From JBOGWP01 sp050693875 (GTDB lineage: Bacteria; Actinomycetota; CADDZG01; JAHWKV01; JBOGWP01), in contig JBOGWP010000085.1 of NCBI GenBank assembly GCA_050693875.1, positions 1-34,389 of the forward strand: a DNA stretch of 34,389 nt. Direction: 5' to 3'. Below the pieces are notes generated by a model that saw nothing but the letters and a program-made list of their open reading frames with translations, ran no database searches and was not told the origin of the DNA. The position numbers were made by a program, and so were the translations under genes. This document shows positions 15,645 through 23,510 of this stretch, piece by piece (within the stretch, counting starts at the first letter, position 1; every line of letters begins with the position of its first letter).

Positions 15645-15665
15645 GGAAGTAGGGTAGCACACGCC

Positions 15666-16277
15666 TCAGGAGCCAAGATCCGGACGCTCCGAGGCCTCGC
15701 GCGCAGCGCGAATGGGCCGGTAGAGGCCGGTGAGGAGCCATGGGCGGGCCGCCAGCGAGGCGAGATCTGCGACCGCCACGAGGTCCGGCAGATTGCGGTA
15801 TCGGCCCTGGAAATCCAGCCCGTAGCCGATCACGAAACGATCGACTTCGAACCCCACGTGCTGCACGTCCACATCGACGATGCGCTGCATTTGCTTCTGG
15901 ACGAGGGCGCACACGCGAAGCGACGCCGGCCCCCTCGTTTGGAGCGTGCGAAGGAGATAGGCGAGCGACAGGCCGGTGTCGACGATGTCTTCGACCACCA
16001 CCACGTCACGACCTTCGAGCGGCTCGTCGAGGTCCTTTACGATGCGGACGACCCCGCTCTCGCTTCGCCCCTCGCCGTACGACGTGATCGACATGAAATC
16101 GATGTCGGGGTCGACCTCGAGGTTGCGCACCAGGTCGGCAAGGAAGACCACCGAGCCCTTGAGCACCGAGACGAGCAGCGGTCGTTCCCGGCCGAGCGCC
16201 GACTGCAGTTCCACCGCCAGCTCACGCACCCGCGCCTGGATCTCCGCACGGGTGAAAAGGACCTCGGCCAGTGCCAC
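15666..16277 (-). CDS. hpt: Hypoxanthine phosphoribosyltransferase
   Basis: Purine salvage: converts hypoxanthine or guanine with PRPP to IMP or GMP. It has 203 residues, the usual length plus a short tail. VLKGSVVFLADL (39-50), SYGEGRSESGVVRIVKDLDEPLEGRDVVVVEDIVDTG (66-102, with the PRPP loop at about 92-104) and FVIGYGLDFQGRYRNLPDL near the C-terminus are diagnostic. It starts at GTG 16277. There is no clear ribosome-binding site, but TTATAAC lies 9-10 nt upstream in the 42-bp gap after the carboxypeptidase gene and could be an internal promoter. hpt is often next to tilS/ftsH, so its place here is unusual. Confidence 0.96.
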   Translation of the reverse strand: MALAEVLFTRAEIQARVRELAVELQSALGRERPLLVSVLKGSVVFLADLVRNLEVDPDIDFMSITSYGEGRSESGVVRIVKDLDEPLEGRDVVVVEDIVDTGLSLAYLLRTLQTRGPASLRVCALVQKQMQRIVDVDVQHVGFEVDRFVIGYGLDFQGRYRNLPDLVAVADLASLAARPWLLTGLYRPIRAAREASERPDLGS

Positions 16278-16319
16278 GTCGGAGAGGTTATAAGCGTTCG
16301 ACGCGACCCGCGGTCGGAG

Positions 16320-17525
16320 TCAGCGCGAGCCCGCCGCCAGCCGGGCGAGGGGTGCCAGCATCGACCAGGCGAGCTCCGCCGCGGAGCGCCTGCGGGCCCG
16401 GTGGCGGCACGGCCCGCCGCAGGCATACTGCAACCCGGCCCGGAGCTCACCGCCGTTGCTCAGTCGAACGACCAGCTGGCGCCGGGCGGCATCGTAGGTC
16501 GCCGCCGGGTCGGGGTCGGACGGGGGGAGCAGCAACCGGAGGTCCTGCGTCGCGATCAGCCGCCAGGTCGTGCCGTCGCCGAAGGTCGCGGTCCCCCATC
16601 GCCCTCCGCGGGCCGCAAGCGTCACCCGCCGAAAGCTGAAACCGTACTCGAGCAGGCCTGCCGCGTCGCCTGCGGGGTTGGGGCTCGAGAGCGCCACGGC
16701 GATGCGCCGCTCCCCCTGGCGAGTCGCCGACGCGACGAGGGTGCGCCCGGCACTCTGCGTCTGGCCGGTCTTCACGCCGTCGGCCCCGGGATAGGCGCCG
16801 AGCAACACGTTGCGGTTGACGATCGTGGTCGCACCGCTCTCCCGCGCGATGGTGTGGGAGCGGGTGGCCACGATCTCGCGGAAGAGCGGGTTGCCCAGCG
16901 CCGCTCGGGTGAAGAGGGCCACGTCGAATGCGGAGGAGTAATGGCCGGGGTCGTCGAGGCCGTGCGGGTTAGTGAAGTGAGAGTCGGCGGCGCCCAGCTC
17001 CCGGGCGCGAGCATTCATCAGCTCGACAAACCCCGAGATTGAGCCGCCGACGTGCTCCGCGAGCGCCAGTGCCGCGTCGCTCGCGGACGGCAGCAGCATT
17101 CCGTACAGAAGGTCTCGCACGCGCAGCCGCTCGCCCGCGCGGAGCTCGAGCTCGGTGACGAGCGGATCACCGGCTCCGATCGCCTCGGCGCGTGCCGACG
17201 TCGTGACGATCGCCTCGGGATCGGCGCGTTCGAGCACGACCAGTGCCGTGACGATCTTCGTCGTGCTGGCGATCGCGCGTCGCTGGTGGGCGTTCTTCTC
17301 CCAGAGCATCTGTCCATCGCTCGCGTCGACCAGCACGCCCGCCTCGGCCGCCACGCGCGGGGCCTCGATCTGAGAGGCCGGGGCTGTGGCCAAAGATGCC
17401 GAGGGGCGGCTTGGGGGCGCCGATGACGGTGCCCCCACAGCCGCGAAGGCGCCCGGCGCGGAGACGATGACCGCCAGCACCAGGAGTGCCGGAACGGAAA
17501 GGTTGCGGCCGATTCGGCGGGCCAC
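16320..17525 (-). CDS. D-alanyl-D-alanine carboxypeptidase (PBP5-like, S11)
   Basis: A secreted penicillin-binding protein that trims the terminal D-Ala of peptidoglycan stem peptides. It has 401 residues. A signal peptide (about 1-29) is followed by a Pro/Ser linker and the S11 domain with SxxK as S87-T-T-K90 and KTG as K252-T-G in GADGVKTGQTQSAG. The SxN position reads S147-A-S149 in LLPSASDAALALAE, so the usual Asn is Ser. The C-terminal region (about 325-401) is Arg/Ala-rich with a possible amphipathic anchor. It starts at GTG 17525, 20 bases after ftsR. A cell-wall enzyme in this run fits a growth and division role. The changed motif may alter or weaken activity. Confidence 0.92.
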   Translation of the reverse strand: MARRIGRNLSVPALLVLAVIVSAPGAFAAVGAPSSAPPSRPSASLATAPASQIEAPRVAAEAGVLVDASDGQMLWEKNAHQRRAIASTTKIVTALVVLERADPEAIVTTSARAEAIGAGDPLVTELELRAGERLRVRDLLYGMLLPSASDAALALAEHVGGSISGFVELMNARARELGAADSHFTNPHGLDDPGHYSSAFDVALFTRAALGNPLFREIVATRSHTIARESGATTIVNRNVLLGAYPGADGVKTGQTQSAGRTLVASATRQGERRIAVALSSPNPAGDAAGLLEYGFSFRRVTLAARGGRWGTATFGDGTTWRLIATQDLRLLLPPSDPDPAATYDAARRQLVVRLSNGGELRAGLQYACGGPCRHRARRRSAAELAWSMLAPLARLAAGSR

Positions 17526-17545
17526 CGTGCGTTCGCCCGACGGGT

Positions 17546-18256
17546 TCAGCCTCTGAGCTGCTCGCGAAGGGTCGCGTTCAGGAGGAGGTGCTTCAAGCGG
17601 CGCGATAGCTTGGCGAGCTCGGTCAAGGACTGTACCAACTGCCTGCGCCCGTTCGTGCCCCCCATCCGGGCGAGCGGGAGGAGTATCTGCTCGAACAGGC
17701 CCGACTCTCGCTCCGCAAAGTGCCGGTACATCCGGAGGTGACGCGGCTCGATGCCGTACTTGCCGAAGTCGCGGGCGATCTTGAGGACGATCAGGTCGTC
17801 CTCGTCGTAGTAGACGCCCCCGTCCAGAGGGTGCGCATCGATCAGCCCGTACTCCTCCAGCTCCCGGACCTGCTCCGCCTCGAGCCCGCCCGAGCTCACG
17901 AGCTCCGTGAACGAGAGATGGAGCCCGCCGCCGGCAGGCTCCTCCTCCTCTTCAGTGACGGCCGCCCCATCGCCGCCTGCCTGCACCGGCCCCTCGGGAT
18001 CGACGTGCTCGAGGCGCTGACGGATCACCTTCAGCGGCATGAAGCGATCGCGCTGCAAACGAAGGATGTAGCGGAGACGGTCGACGTCGCGGCGCGAGAA
18101 CTTCCGATACCCGGACGCCGTCCGCTCGGGCTCGATCAAACCCTCGGACTCGAGGAACCGGATCTTGGAGATGCTGACGTCGGGGAACTCGTCCCGCAGT
18201 GACTTGAGCACGTCCCCGATCGTCATGAAGGTGCGAGTCGGCGAGACGGGGGTCAT
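17546..18256 (-). CDS. ftsR: FtsR-like MerR-family transcriptional regulator
   Basis: A 236-residue regulator orthologous by position and sequence to Rv1828, whose corynebacterial counterpart FtsR activates ftsZ. The N-terminal winged helix (11-80) has MTIGDVLKSLRDEFPDVSISKIRFLESEGLI, extended relative to the text, then YRKFSRRDVDRLRYILRLQRD. An acidic linker EEEEEPAGGG (about 102-111) separates a C-terminal domain with LEEYGLIDAHPLDGGVYYDEDDL and RHLRMYRHFAERESGLFEQIL, typical of this subgroup. The ATG overlaps the garA stop as ATGA, so FtsR and GarA are made together. No metal-binding Cys are present. Confidence 0.93.
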   Translation of the reverse strand: MTPVSPTRTFMTIGDVLKSLRDEFPDVSISKIRFLESEGLIEPERTASGYRKFSRRDVDRLRYILRLQRDRFMPLKVIRQRLEHVDPEGPVQAGGDGAAVTEEEEEPAGGGLHLSFTELVSSGGLEAEQVRELEEYGLIDAHPLDGGVYYDEDDLIVLKIARDFGKYGIEPRHLRMYRHFAERESGLFEQILLPLARMGGTNGRRQLVQSLTELAKLSRRLKHLLLNATLREQLRG

Positions 18257-18726
18257 GCCGCGGCTCCCCCGGTGAAGAAGACCAGCTTGAACTTGCCGAT
18301 CTGCACCTCGTCGCCGGTCGCGAGGGCCGCACTCTCCACGCGGCGCCGGTTGACAAAGGTTCCGTTCAGGCTTCCGACGTCGAGAAGCCGGAAGCTCCCA
18401 TCGTCGCGCCGGATCTCGGCATGCTTGCGGGAGACGGTGACATCGTCGAGGAAGATGTCGCTCGAGGGCGACCGGCCGCAGGTGACCACGTCCTTGTCGA
18501 TGAAGAACTTCGTGCCCGCGTTCGGCCCCCGGCGCACGAGCAGGATGGCCTTGCCCTCCTCGAGCTCGTCGCCGGGGATCGAGAATTCCTCCTCGGCCTC
18601 GCGCCCCTCCTCGAGGCTGAAGGTGATCGTGGTCTCGTCCTGCTCGCTCTGGCGCAGTGGTGCGCCACAGGTGCCGCAGAAGTTGGCACTCTCAGGGTTC
18701 CGGCGTCCGCAATTCGTACAGAACAT
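18253..18726 (-). CDS. garA: GarA-like FHA-domain protein with N-terminal zinc ribbon
   Basis: A 157-residue phosphothreonine-binding protein. Residues 1-22 are a zinc ribbon (Cys3, Cys6, Cys17, Cys20). Glu31-Thr32-Thr33 followed by ITF corresponds to the ETT phosphorylation motif of mycobacterial GarA. The FHA domain (about 60-152) has the key residues Arg85 in CGRSPSSD, Ser99 and His102 in VSRKHAEI, and Asn121 in SLNGTFVNRR. In mycobacteria, phosphorylation by PknB or PknG makes the FHA domain fold onto its own tail and releases metabolic enzymes (2-oxoglutarate decarboxylase, glutamate dehydrogenase). The ATG at 18726 follows GGGAGGAG; an upstream ATG at 18759 is less likely. The zinc ribbon is absent from classical GarA. 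Confidence 0.93.
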   Translation of the reverse strand: MFCTNCGRRNPESANFCGTCGAPLRQSEQDETTITFSLEEGREAEEEFSIPGDELEEGKAILLVRRGPNAGTKFFIDKDVVTCGRSPSSDIFLDDVTVSRKHAEIRRDDGSFRLLDVGSLNGTFVNRRRVESAALATGDEVQIGKFKLVFFTGGAAA

Positions 18727-18748
18727 GTCGTCTCCTCCCGAGGCGCTC

Positions 18749-18778
18749 AATGTAAACACGACCTCGAGGGTTGAACAA
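18749..18778 (-). promoter_or_regulatory. Promoter upstream of garA
   Basis: On the minus strand TTGTTC (18773-18778) and TACATT (18749-18754) are separated by 18 bp. Transcription would begin just before GGGAGGAG, so garA and downstream genes can be expressed apart from gcvH. Confidence 0.5.
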
Positions 18779-18798
18779 GGGATTTCGGAGCCTTCGCG

Positions 18799-19200
18799 TC
18801 AACTCTCCGCGGCCTCCTCGCGGAGGAATGCCTCGTACTGCTCGGCCGTGAGCAGCCCGTCGACCTCGGACGCGTCCTCGGGCTCGACGGTCACCAGCCA
18901 GCCCTCTCCGTAGGGATCCTGGTTCACTGCGGCAGGGTTGTCGCGGCACTCGCCGTTGGTCTCGACAACCTCTCCCGTGACGGGCGAGTAGACATCGGAG
19001 ACGGACTTCGTCGACTCGACCTCGCCCAGAGGCTCTCCGCCCTGCACCCGCGAACCCACCTCGGGAAGGTCGAGGTACACGATGTCGCCCAGCTGCTCCT
19101 GCGCATAGTCCGTGATGCCGACGGAGACCCGGCCGTCGTTCTCGAGGCGTGCCCACTCATGCTCGCGGGTGTAGCGCAGATCCGGGGGGATGTTCGACAT
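18799..19200 (-). CDS. gcvH: Glycine cleavage system H protein
   Basis: Lipoyl carrier that shuttles the aminomethyl group between P, T and L proteins. It has 133 residues, the normal size. YTREHEWARLENDGRVSVGIT (10-30) opens the lipoyl domain, GDIVYLDLPEVGSRV follows, and the lipoylated Lys65 is in GEVESTKSVSDVYSPVTGEV. The C-terminus NQDPYGEGWLVTVEP is standard. The ATG at 19200 follows AGGAGG, and a TAGATT -10-like box lies at 19225-19230 for a short leader. It sits at the head of the garA-ftsR run, 53 bp after pgsA. The dihydrolipoamide dehydrogenase and lipoylation genes are not in the window. Confidence 0.97.
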   Translation of the reverse strand: MSNIPPDLRYTREHEWARLENDGRVSVGITDYAQEQLGDIVYLDLPEVGSRVQGGEPLGEVESTKSVSDVYSPVTGEVVETNGECRDNPAAVNQDPYGEGWLVTVEPEDASEVDGLLTAEQYEAFLREEAAES

Positions 19201-19253
19201 GCTTCCTCCTTCGGTGACCGAGTAAATCTACCGAACGCGCGAGCCGGCGGCGC

Positions 19254-19883
19254 CTACCCCGCGCCGGTGCGATCGAGGGCGCGGATCTCTCGAACGTACA
19301 GCACTCCGGCGATCCAGTAGAGGACCGCCCCGACCGAGATGGTCACAACGGCAGCCGTCTGGACATCGGAGGCAAACGGGCGCCGGCCGGGCAGCACGAG
19401 GCTCATGGCGGCCAGCCCCATGCCGGCATACAGAACGAGCGTGGCCGCCTTGCCGACGAAGTTGACTGCGATCCGCTGCACTCCCTTCGTCTCGAGCACC
19501 GCGAAGGCAATGGCCACGATGACGTCGCGGCCGATCACAGCGGCACCGAGCGGCCACGGGACGGCATCACGGGCGACGAGCGCCGCCAGGACCGCGACGA
19601 TCGCCACGCGGTCGGCAACGGGGTCGAGGAGCTTGCCGAGGCGGCTCACCTGCCCGGTGTGGCGGGCGACGTACCCGTCCACCCAGTCGGTCCCCCCCAC
19701 GACCGCCAGCAGCACGAAGCCGAGCATGTCTCGTTGGGTGAGGAATCCCCAGAGAAGGATCGGGACCAGGCAGAGCCGGGCCGCGCTGATCAGGTTCGGA
19801 ACGGTCAGAACCCGGTTCGAGACCTCCTCCTCGGCACGCTCCGCCGGCGCGGGCGGAGAACCTGTCGCGACAGGCTGGGTCAT
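19254..19883 (-). CDS. pgsA: CDP-diacylglycerol--glycerol-3-phosphate 3-phosphatidyltransferase-type enzyme
   Basis: A membrane CDP-alcohol phosphatidyltransferase making phosphatidylglycerophosphate or a related phospholipid. In the 209-residue form the full signature D66-x2-DG-x2-AR-x8-G-x3-D87-x3-D91 is visible in GTDWVDGYVARHTGQVSRLG plus KLLDPVAD, with about five to six membrane segments. The start is uncertain: ATG 19883 gives the usual length but no ribosome-binding site, while ATG 19979 adds 32 residues (MPYEDREAQRAWLGSARAD...) behind a GGGGGAG about 11 nt away. Mycobacteria carry pgsA2 near gcvH, so its place is conserved. Phosphatidylinositol-type products are an alternative. Confidence 0.9.
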   Translation of the reverse strand: MTQPVATGSPPAPAERAEEEVSNRVLTVPNLISAARLCLVPILLWGFLTQRDMLGFVLLAVVGGTDWVDGYVARHTGQVSRLGKLLDPVADRVAIVAVLAALVARDAVPWPLGAAVIGRDVIVAIAFAVLETKGVQRIAVNFVGKAATLVLYAGMGLAAMSLVLPGRRPFASDVQTAAVVTISVGAVLYWIAGVLYVREIRALDRTGAG

Positions 19884-20029
19884 CGCGGTCCCGTGCGGCT
19901 CGAAGCCCCTGGGTGGACCCGGGTCGGCGCGCGCCGAGCCGAGCCAGGCCCGCTGCGCCTCCCGGTCCTCGTAGGGCATGTGCCGACATTCTCCCCCAGC
20001 CCGCGGCGGGCCCAGCCGCCGGCCCTTTC

Positions 20030-20218
20030 TCAGCCTGTCGGTGTGGGGTGCGGGATCTCCTCGATGATGCCCTTGCATGGAGGCGCCCCGATGTAGTCGA
20101 TCACGCGGCCCCCACACTCCTCTGCCTGGTACCAGGCCGGGAACAGCACCAGAACGACGACGGCCACGACGGCGGCGAGCAGAACCCCCCAGACGAACGA
20201 GCGACGCCGGCGCGCCAT
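20030..20218 (-). CDS. Small single-pass membrane protein
   Basis: A 62-residue protein: basic start MARRRR, one membrane segment (about 9-27, VWGVLLAAVVAVVVLVLF), then a short outer domain with two Cys (ECGG and PPCKG) and a Pro-rich end. The charge pattern predicts the C-terminus outside. It lies between the methyltransferase gene and pgsA on the same strand. No ribosome-binding site stands out, but the hydrophobic segment and codon use support a real gene. Function unknown. Confidence 0.62.
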   Translation of the reverse strand: MARRRRSFVWGVLLAAVVAVVVLVLFPAWYQAEECGGRVIDYIGAPPCKGIIEEIPHPTPTG

Positions 20219-20253
20219 GTGTCCATGATCCCGTACTCCGGCGCGAGGCGCGG

Positions 20254-20709
20254 TCAGAGGTAGCGGCGGACGCGGCTTCGATAGGCCCGGTAGGGGGCCC
20301 CGAAGGCCTCGTCCAGCCGTCGCTCCTCCCGACGCACCACCCGATGGACGAGCACGCCGAGCACCGGAGCCATCGCCAGCAGCCATGCGCTGCGCAGGGC
20401 AAGCCCGATCCCCACATACATGAGGCTCCAGCCGAGGTACATGGGATGTCGGCTCAGCCCGTAGGCACCCGTGGTCACGAGGGCGTCCAGTTGCTCGAGG
20501 TTCTTATCCCCCGCGGACCGGGTGGCCCAAGCAGCGAGCACCGACCCCCCCACGATCAGCACCCACCCCACCCTCCTCGGGACGAAGGCAGCGGGCCCGA
20601 TCGGCGCCGGGCGAACGAAGTGGAGGAGGAGCCCCGCGCCGAGCAGCGCGAGGTGGGGTTCGGGGAGCGGGATGTTTCGCCAGCGCCACCGGTTGGGAGC
20701 CCGCTTCAC
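20254..20709 (-). CDS. Isoprenylcysteine carboxyl methyltransferase-family (ICMT/PEMT-like) membrane protein
   Basis: A 151-residue membrane protein of the ICMT/phospholipid-methyltransferase-like family, which bind S-adenosylmethionine at the membrane. The family core is ALVTTGAYGLSRHPMYLGWS (about 76-95), with the catalytic/SAM region closed by EERRLDEAFGAPYRAYRSRV (about 129-148). Three to four membrane segments are predicted. It starts at GTG 20709. It heads the minus-strand run and is 75 bp from the divergent AlkZ-like gene. Bacterial members rarely have known substrates. Confidence 0.85.
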   Translation of the reverse strand: MKRAPNRWRWRNIPLPEPHLALLGAGLLLHFVRPAPIGPAAFVPRRVGWVLIVGGSVLAAWATRSAGDKNLEQLDALVTTGAYGLSRHPMYLGWSLMYVGIGLALRSAWLLAMAPVLGVLVHRVVRREERRLDEAFGAPYRAYRSRVRRYL

Positions 20710-20771
20710 CCAGGATCCCGCCCACGTTCGGATCTCACCGTGCGATCATCCTCCTCCCTCATCCCGCGAGG

Positions 20772-20777
20772 TAGGTT
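20772..20777 (+). promoter_or_regulatory. -10 box TAGGTT, likely leaderless promoter
   Basis: TAGGTT, six bases, then the ATG at 20784, with no ribosome-binding site. Same geometry as at 9511, 31377 and 31428. Confidence 0.5.
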
Positions 20778-20783
20778 GACGGA

Positions 20784-21821
20784 ATGGCCGGCCGCGCGCG
20801 CACCCTCGCCCGGCGCGAGTTGAACCGAGCCTTGCTTGCCCGCCAGCTCTTCCTCGAGCGTGCCCGAATTGCCGTCCCGCGAGCGCTCGAGCAGCTCGCC
20901 GGACTGCAAGCGCAGTACGCGCCCTCGATGTACGTCGGTCTGTGGTCGAGGGTGGCGGGCTTCCGGCGCAACGACCTCACCCGTGCCCTCGAGCAGCGAA
21001 GCGTGGCGCAGGGGACCCTGATGCGTGCCACCATTCATCTCGTCTCGGCCCGTGACTACTGGCCGTTCGCCGTGGCGATCCGGGAGGCTCGGCGCAGGTG
21101 GTGGCTCCGGGTCCAGCGAGGCGAGCCGCCCGAGGAGGAGCTTTCAGCCGCCGCGCGGGTGCGGGCCCGCCTTGCCGATGGACCGCTTCGCCGGCATGAG
21201 CTCGACGCGCTTGCTGGAACGGCTCGAGCGAGCGGGGTGGGCCTCTGGCTCGATCTCTTGCGCGTCCCGCCCTCGGGAACCTGGGAACCGCGGCGAGCCG
21301 ACGTCTATGCGTTGGCCGAGGGCTGGCTCGGGCCTCCACGCATCGAGCCACCGGCCGCCCTCGACCACCTCGTCCGCAGGTACCTCGGAGCCTTCGGGCC
21401 GGCAACCCGCGACGACATCGCCGACTGGGCCGGCATGCCGGCAGGCGATATCCTCCCCGCGCTGGGGCGCCTCCGTCTGCGCCGCCTCTCGACCGAGGAC
21501 GGCCGCGAGCTCCTCGACGTACCCGGCGCTGCGCTTCCGGATCCGAACACCCCCGCCCCGCTGCGGTTCCTCCCGCCCTGGGACGCCACCCTCCTCGTGC
21601 ACGCCCGGCGGACCGGGATCCTCTCCGAGGAGCACCGGCCGCTCGTGTTCAACACCAAGACGCCGCACTCCGTCGGCACGTTCCTCGTCGACGGCTCGGT
21701 GGCGGGCACGTGGAGCTACCGTGACGGACGGGTGATCGCAGAGCCGTTCAGCCGCCTGCCGCGAACGCCGGTGCGCGAGCTGCGAGAGGAGGCCGATCGG
21801 CTCGCCGCCTTCCATGGATGA
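20784..21821 (+). CDS. AlkZ/YcaQ-like winged-helix DNA glycosylase (HTH_42)
   Basis: A 345-residue member of the winged-helix DNA-binding HTH_42 family, whose characterised members AlkZ and YcaQ excise alkylated bases or unhook interstrand crosslinks. The catalytic-type QxQ motif is seen as Gln42-Ala-Gln44 in LAGLQAQYAPSMY, followed by LWSRVAGF, RATIHLVSARDYWPF (about 83-97), AFGPATRDDIADWAG (about 209-223) and the C-terminal FLPPWDATLLVHARRTGIL. In AlkZ the second Gln of QxQ does catalysis. There is no resistance cluster nearby to protect against a natural product, so general alkylation or crosslink repair is the likely role. The start has a leaderless-type promoter. Confidence 0.88.
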   Translation: MAGRARTLARRELNRALLARQLFLERARIAVPRALEQLAGLQAQYAPSMYVGLWSRVAGFRRNDLTRALEQRSVAQGTLMRATIHLVSARDYWPFAVAIREARRRWWLRVQRGEPPEEELSAAARVRARLADGPLRRHELDALAGTARASGVGLWLDLLRVPPSGTWEPRRADVYALAEGWLGPPRIEPPAALDHLVRRYLGAFGPATRDDIADWAGMPAGDILPALGRLRLRRLSTEDGRELLDVPGAALPDPNTPAPLRFLPPWDATLLVHARRTGILSEEHRPLVFNTKTPHSVGTFLVDGSVAGTWSYRDGRVIAEPFSRLPRTPVRELREEADRLAAFHG

Positions 21822-22066
21822 CGGTCGCGAAGGCCCTCGGCTTCAATCCGCCTGCGGTGGCCGGCCGCCACAGCTGGCAGGCCCGCAACGAGTTGGCAGG
21901 CCATCCGAACGGGAGCTCGGGGCTGCGCGTCGGAATGCAGCGCCCGCAGGTGCCCGGAACCGGTGGGTGAGAAGTGCCTGCGCGGTAGAAGTTCGATAGA
22001 AGAAACAGGACAACGATGAATCGCTCGGCCAGTCCTCGTACCCCCGCTGACCTGCGCAAACGTTCG

Positions 22067-22141
22067 TCGGGCTGGCCGGATTTGAACCGGCGACCCCTTG
22101 ACCCCCAGTCAAGTGCGCTGACCAAGCTGCGCTACAGCCCG
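22067..22141 (-). tRNA. tRNA-Pro (anticodon GGG)
   Basis: On the minus strand the 75-nt sequence folds as a complete cloverleaf. The acceptor stem pairs CGGGCTG (22135-22141) with CAGCCCG (22068-22074), with A as discriminator. The D arm has GCGC/GCGC, the anticodon stem is CTTGA/TCAAG with loop CTGGGGG (anticodon GGG, reading CCC), and the T arm is GCCGG-TTCAAAT-CCGGC. CCA is not encoded. It lies 13 bp after the der stop. Confidence 0.96.
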
Positions 22142-22151
22142 CAACCGCCTC

Positions 22152-22157
22152 ATCCTA
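22152..22157 (-). promoter_or_regulatory. -10 box TAGGAT of tRNA-Pro
   Basis: On the minus strand TAGGAT lies ten bases before the tRNA 5' end and overlaps the der stop codon, so the -35 would be inside der. Read-through from der is also possible. Confidence 0.35.
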
Positions 22158-23510
22158 CCTCGTGCCCTGCCGGCCCCGGCCCGCCGTCCGGGGGGTGCGG
22201 CCCCGCTCCCGAACGATCAGACGGATCGGATTCCCCGTGAAGCCGTACTCTTCCCGCAGCCGGCGCTCGACGAAGCGGAGCCAGGCTGGAGCCAGCCTCG
22301 CGGTCGAGAACAGCACGAACGTCGGCGGCTCGGAGGAGATCTGCGTGGCATACAGCACGCGGGCCGGGCGCGCGCCCGACGGAGCGGGATGGCGGTCTTG
22401 GATGCCCCGGAACAGCTCGTTGAGCGTCGCCGTCGGGATCCGGATGCCCCGGCCCGCGAGCACGGCGTCGACCTGCGGGATCAGGCGGCCGATGCCTCGT
22501 CCCGTCGCAGCGGAGGTCCGGATCAGGGGCGCGTAGTGGACGAAGTGCAACCGGTCGGCGACGGTCGTGTCGACCACGGTCGCGTCGTCGACGAGATCCC
22601 ACTTGTTCAGCACCGTCACCGCGCCGGCGCCCGCCTCGGCGACCGTTCGAGCGATGCGCTGATCCTGGGCAGTCACCCCCTCGGCCGCGTCGATCACCAG
22701 CACCGCCACGTCGGCTGCGTCGATCGCGGTCCGGGTGCGCGAGGCGGAATAGATCTCGACGCCGGCCGTCTTGCTGCGCCTGCGGATCCCGGCGGTGTCG
22801 ACGAAGCGGTAGGTCCGTCCATCCAGCTCGACCAGGCTGGAGACCGTGTCGCGGGTGGTCCCCGGCTCCTCGTGCACGATCGCCCGCTGCGCGCCGACGA
22901 GGCGGTTGAACAGCGAGGACTTGCCGACGTTGGGGCGCCCGACGATCGCGACCGACGGCACGAGCGCCGCCTCCTCGCGGGCCGGCTCCGCGGGGAGGAG
23001 CGCGATCACCGCATCGAGCAGCTCGCCGCTCCCCCGCCCGTGCAGACCGGAGACGGGAACCGGCTCGCCGAGCCCAAGCTGCCAGAACTCCGCAGCCGCC
23101 GCCTCGCCGGCGGCATCGTCGGCCTTGTTCGCCACCACCAGGACCGGGAACGACTCCCGTTGCAGCATCTGCGCCAGGGAAAGGTCGTCGGAGGTGATGC
23201 CGGCCTGGGTGTCGACCACGAACAGGACGACGTCGGCGCTGCGGGCGGCCTCGAGCGCCTTGGCTGCGACGGCGGCGGTGACTGCCGAGGAGTCCGAGGT
23301 GAGCAGGTCGGCGAGCAGCCCGCCGGTGTCCTCGAGGACGAACATCCGGCCGGCCCATTCAACCTCGGCCTCGAGGCGATCACGGGTTAGCCCGGGCTCC
23401 TCCCCCACGATCGAGCCGCGCGCCCCCACGAGGCGGTTCACGAGCGTCGACTTCCCAACGTTGGGGCGACCGATCACGACGACTCGTCCGGCGCGAGGCG
23501 GCGGGCTCAT
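22155..23510 (-). CDS. der: Ribosome biogenesis GTPase Der (EngA)
   Basis: A tandem GTPase needed for 50S subunit assembly. It has 451 residues. The first G domain has P-loop GRPNVGKST (14-22), DTGG, and NKAD at about 128-131; the second has P-loop GRPNVGKSS (191-199), DTAGIRRR and LNKWDLVDD. The C-terminal KH-like domain (about 355-440) has RVLYATQISSEPPTFVLFST and EEYGFTGNPIRLIVRERG. The ATG at 23510 overlaps the cmk stop as ATGA, as in many actinobacteria. It is followed by tRNA-Pro. Confidence 0.98.
   Translation of the reverse strand: MSPPPRAGRVVVIGRPNVGKSTLVNRLVGARGSIVGEEPGLTRDRLEAEVEWAGRMFVLEDTGGLLADLLTSDSSAVTAAVAAKALEAARSADVVLFVVDTQAGITSDDLSLAQMLQRESFPVLVVANKADDAAGEAAAAEFWQLGLGEPVPVSGLHGRGSGELLDAVIALLPAEPAREEAALVPSVAIVGRPNVGKSSLFNRLVGAQRAIVHEEPGTTRDTVSSLVELDGRTYRFVDTAGIRRRSKTAGVEIYSASRTRTAIDAADVAVLVIDAAEGVTAQDQRIARTVAEAGAGAVTVLNKWDLVDDATVVDTTVADRLHFVHYAPLIRTSAATGRGIGRLIPQVDAVLAGRGIRIPTATLNELFRGIQDRHPAPSGARPARVLYATQISSEPPTFVLFSTARLAPAWLRFVERRLREEYGFTGNPIRLIVRERGRTPRTAGRGRQGTR

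Noticed and set aside
15471..17042. Long open plus-strand frame opposite hpt and the carboxypeptidase
   Set aside because: Shadow of two recognised minus-strand genes; no ribosome-binding site or family.
4944..21821. A DNA alkylation-repair gene cluster
   Set aside because: The AlkA-like, Ogt and AlkZ-like genes are 4-16 kb apart with unrelated genes between, so they are not a cluster.
22060..22141. Integration site at the tRNA-Pro gene
   Set aside because: No integrase, duplicated tRNA end or foreign gene block is seen beside it.
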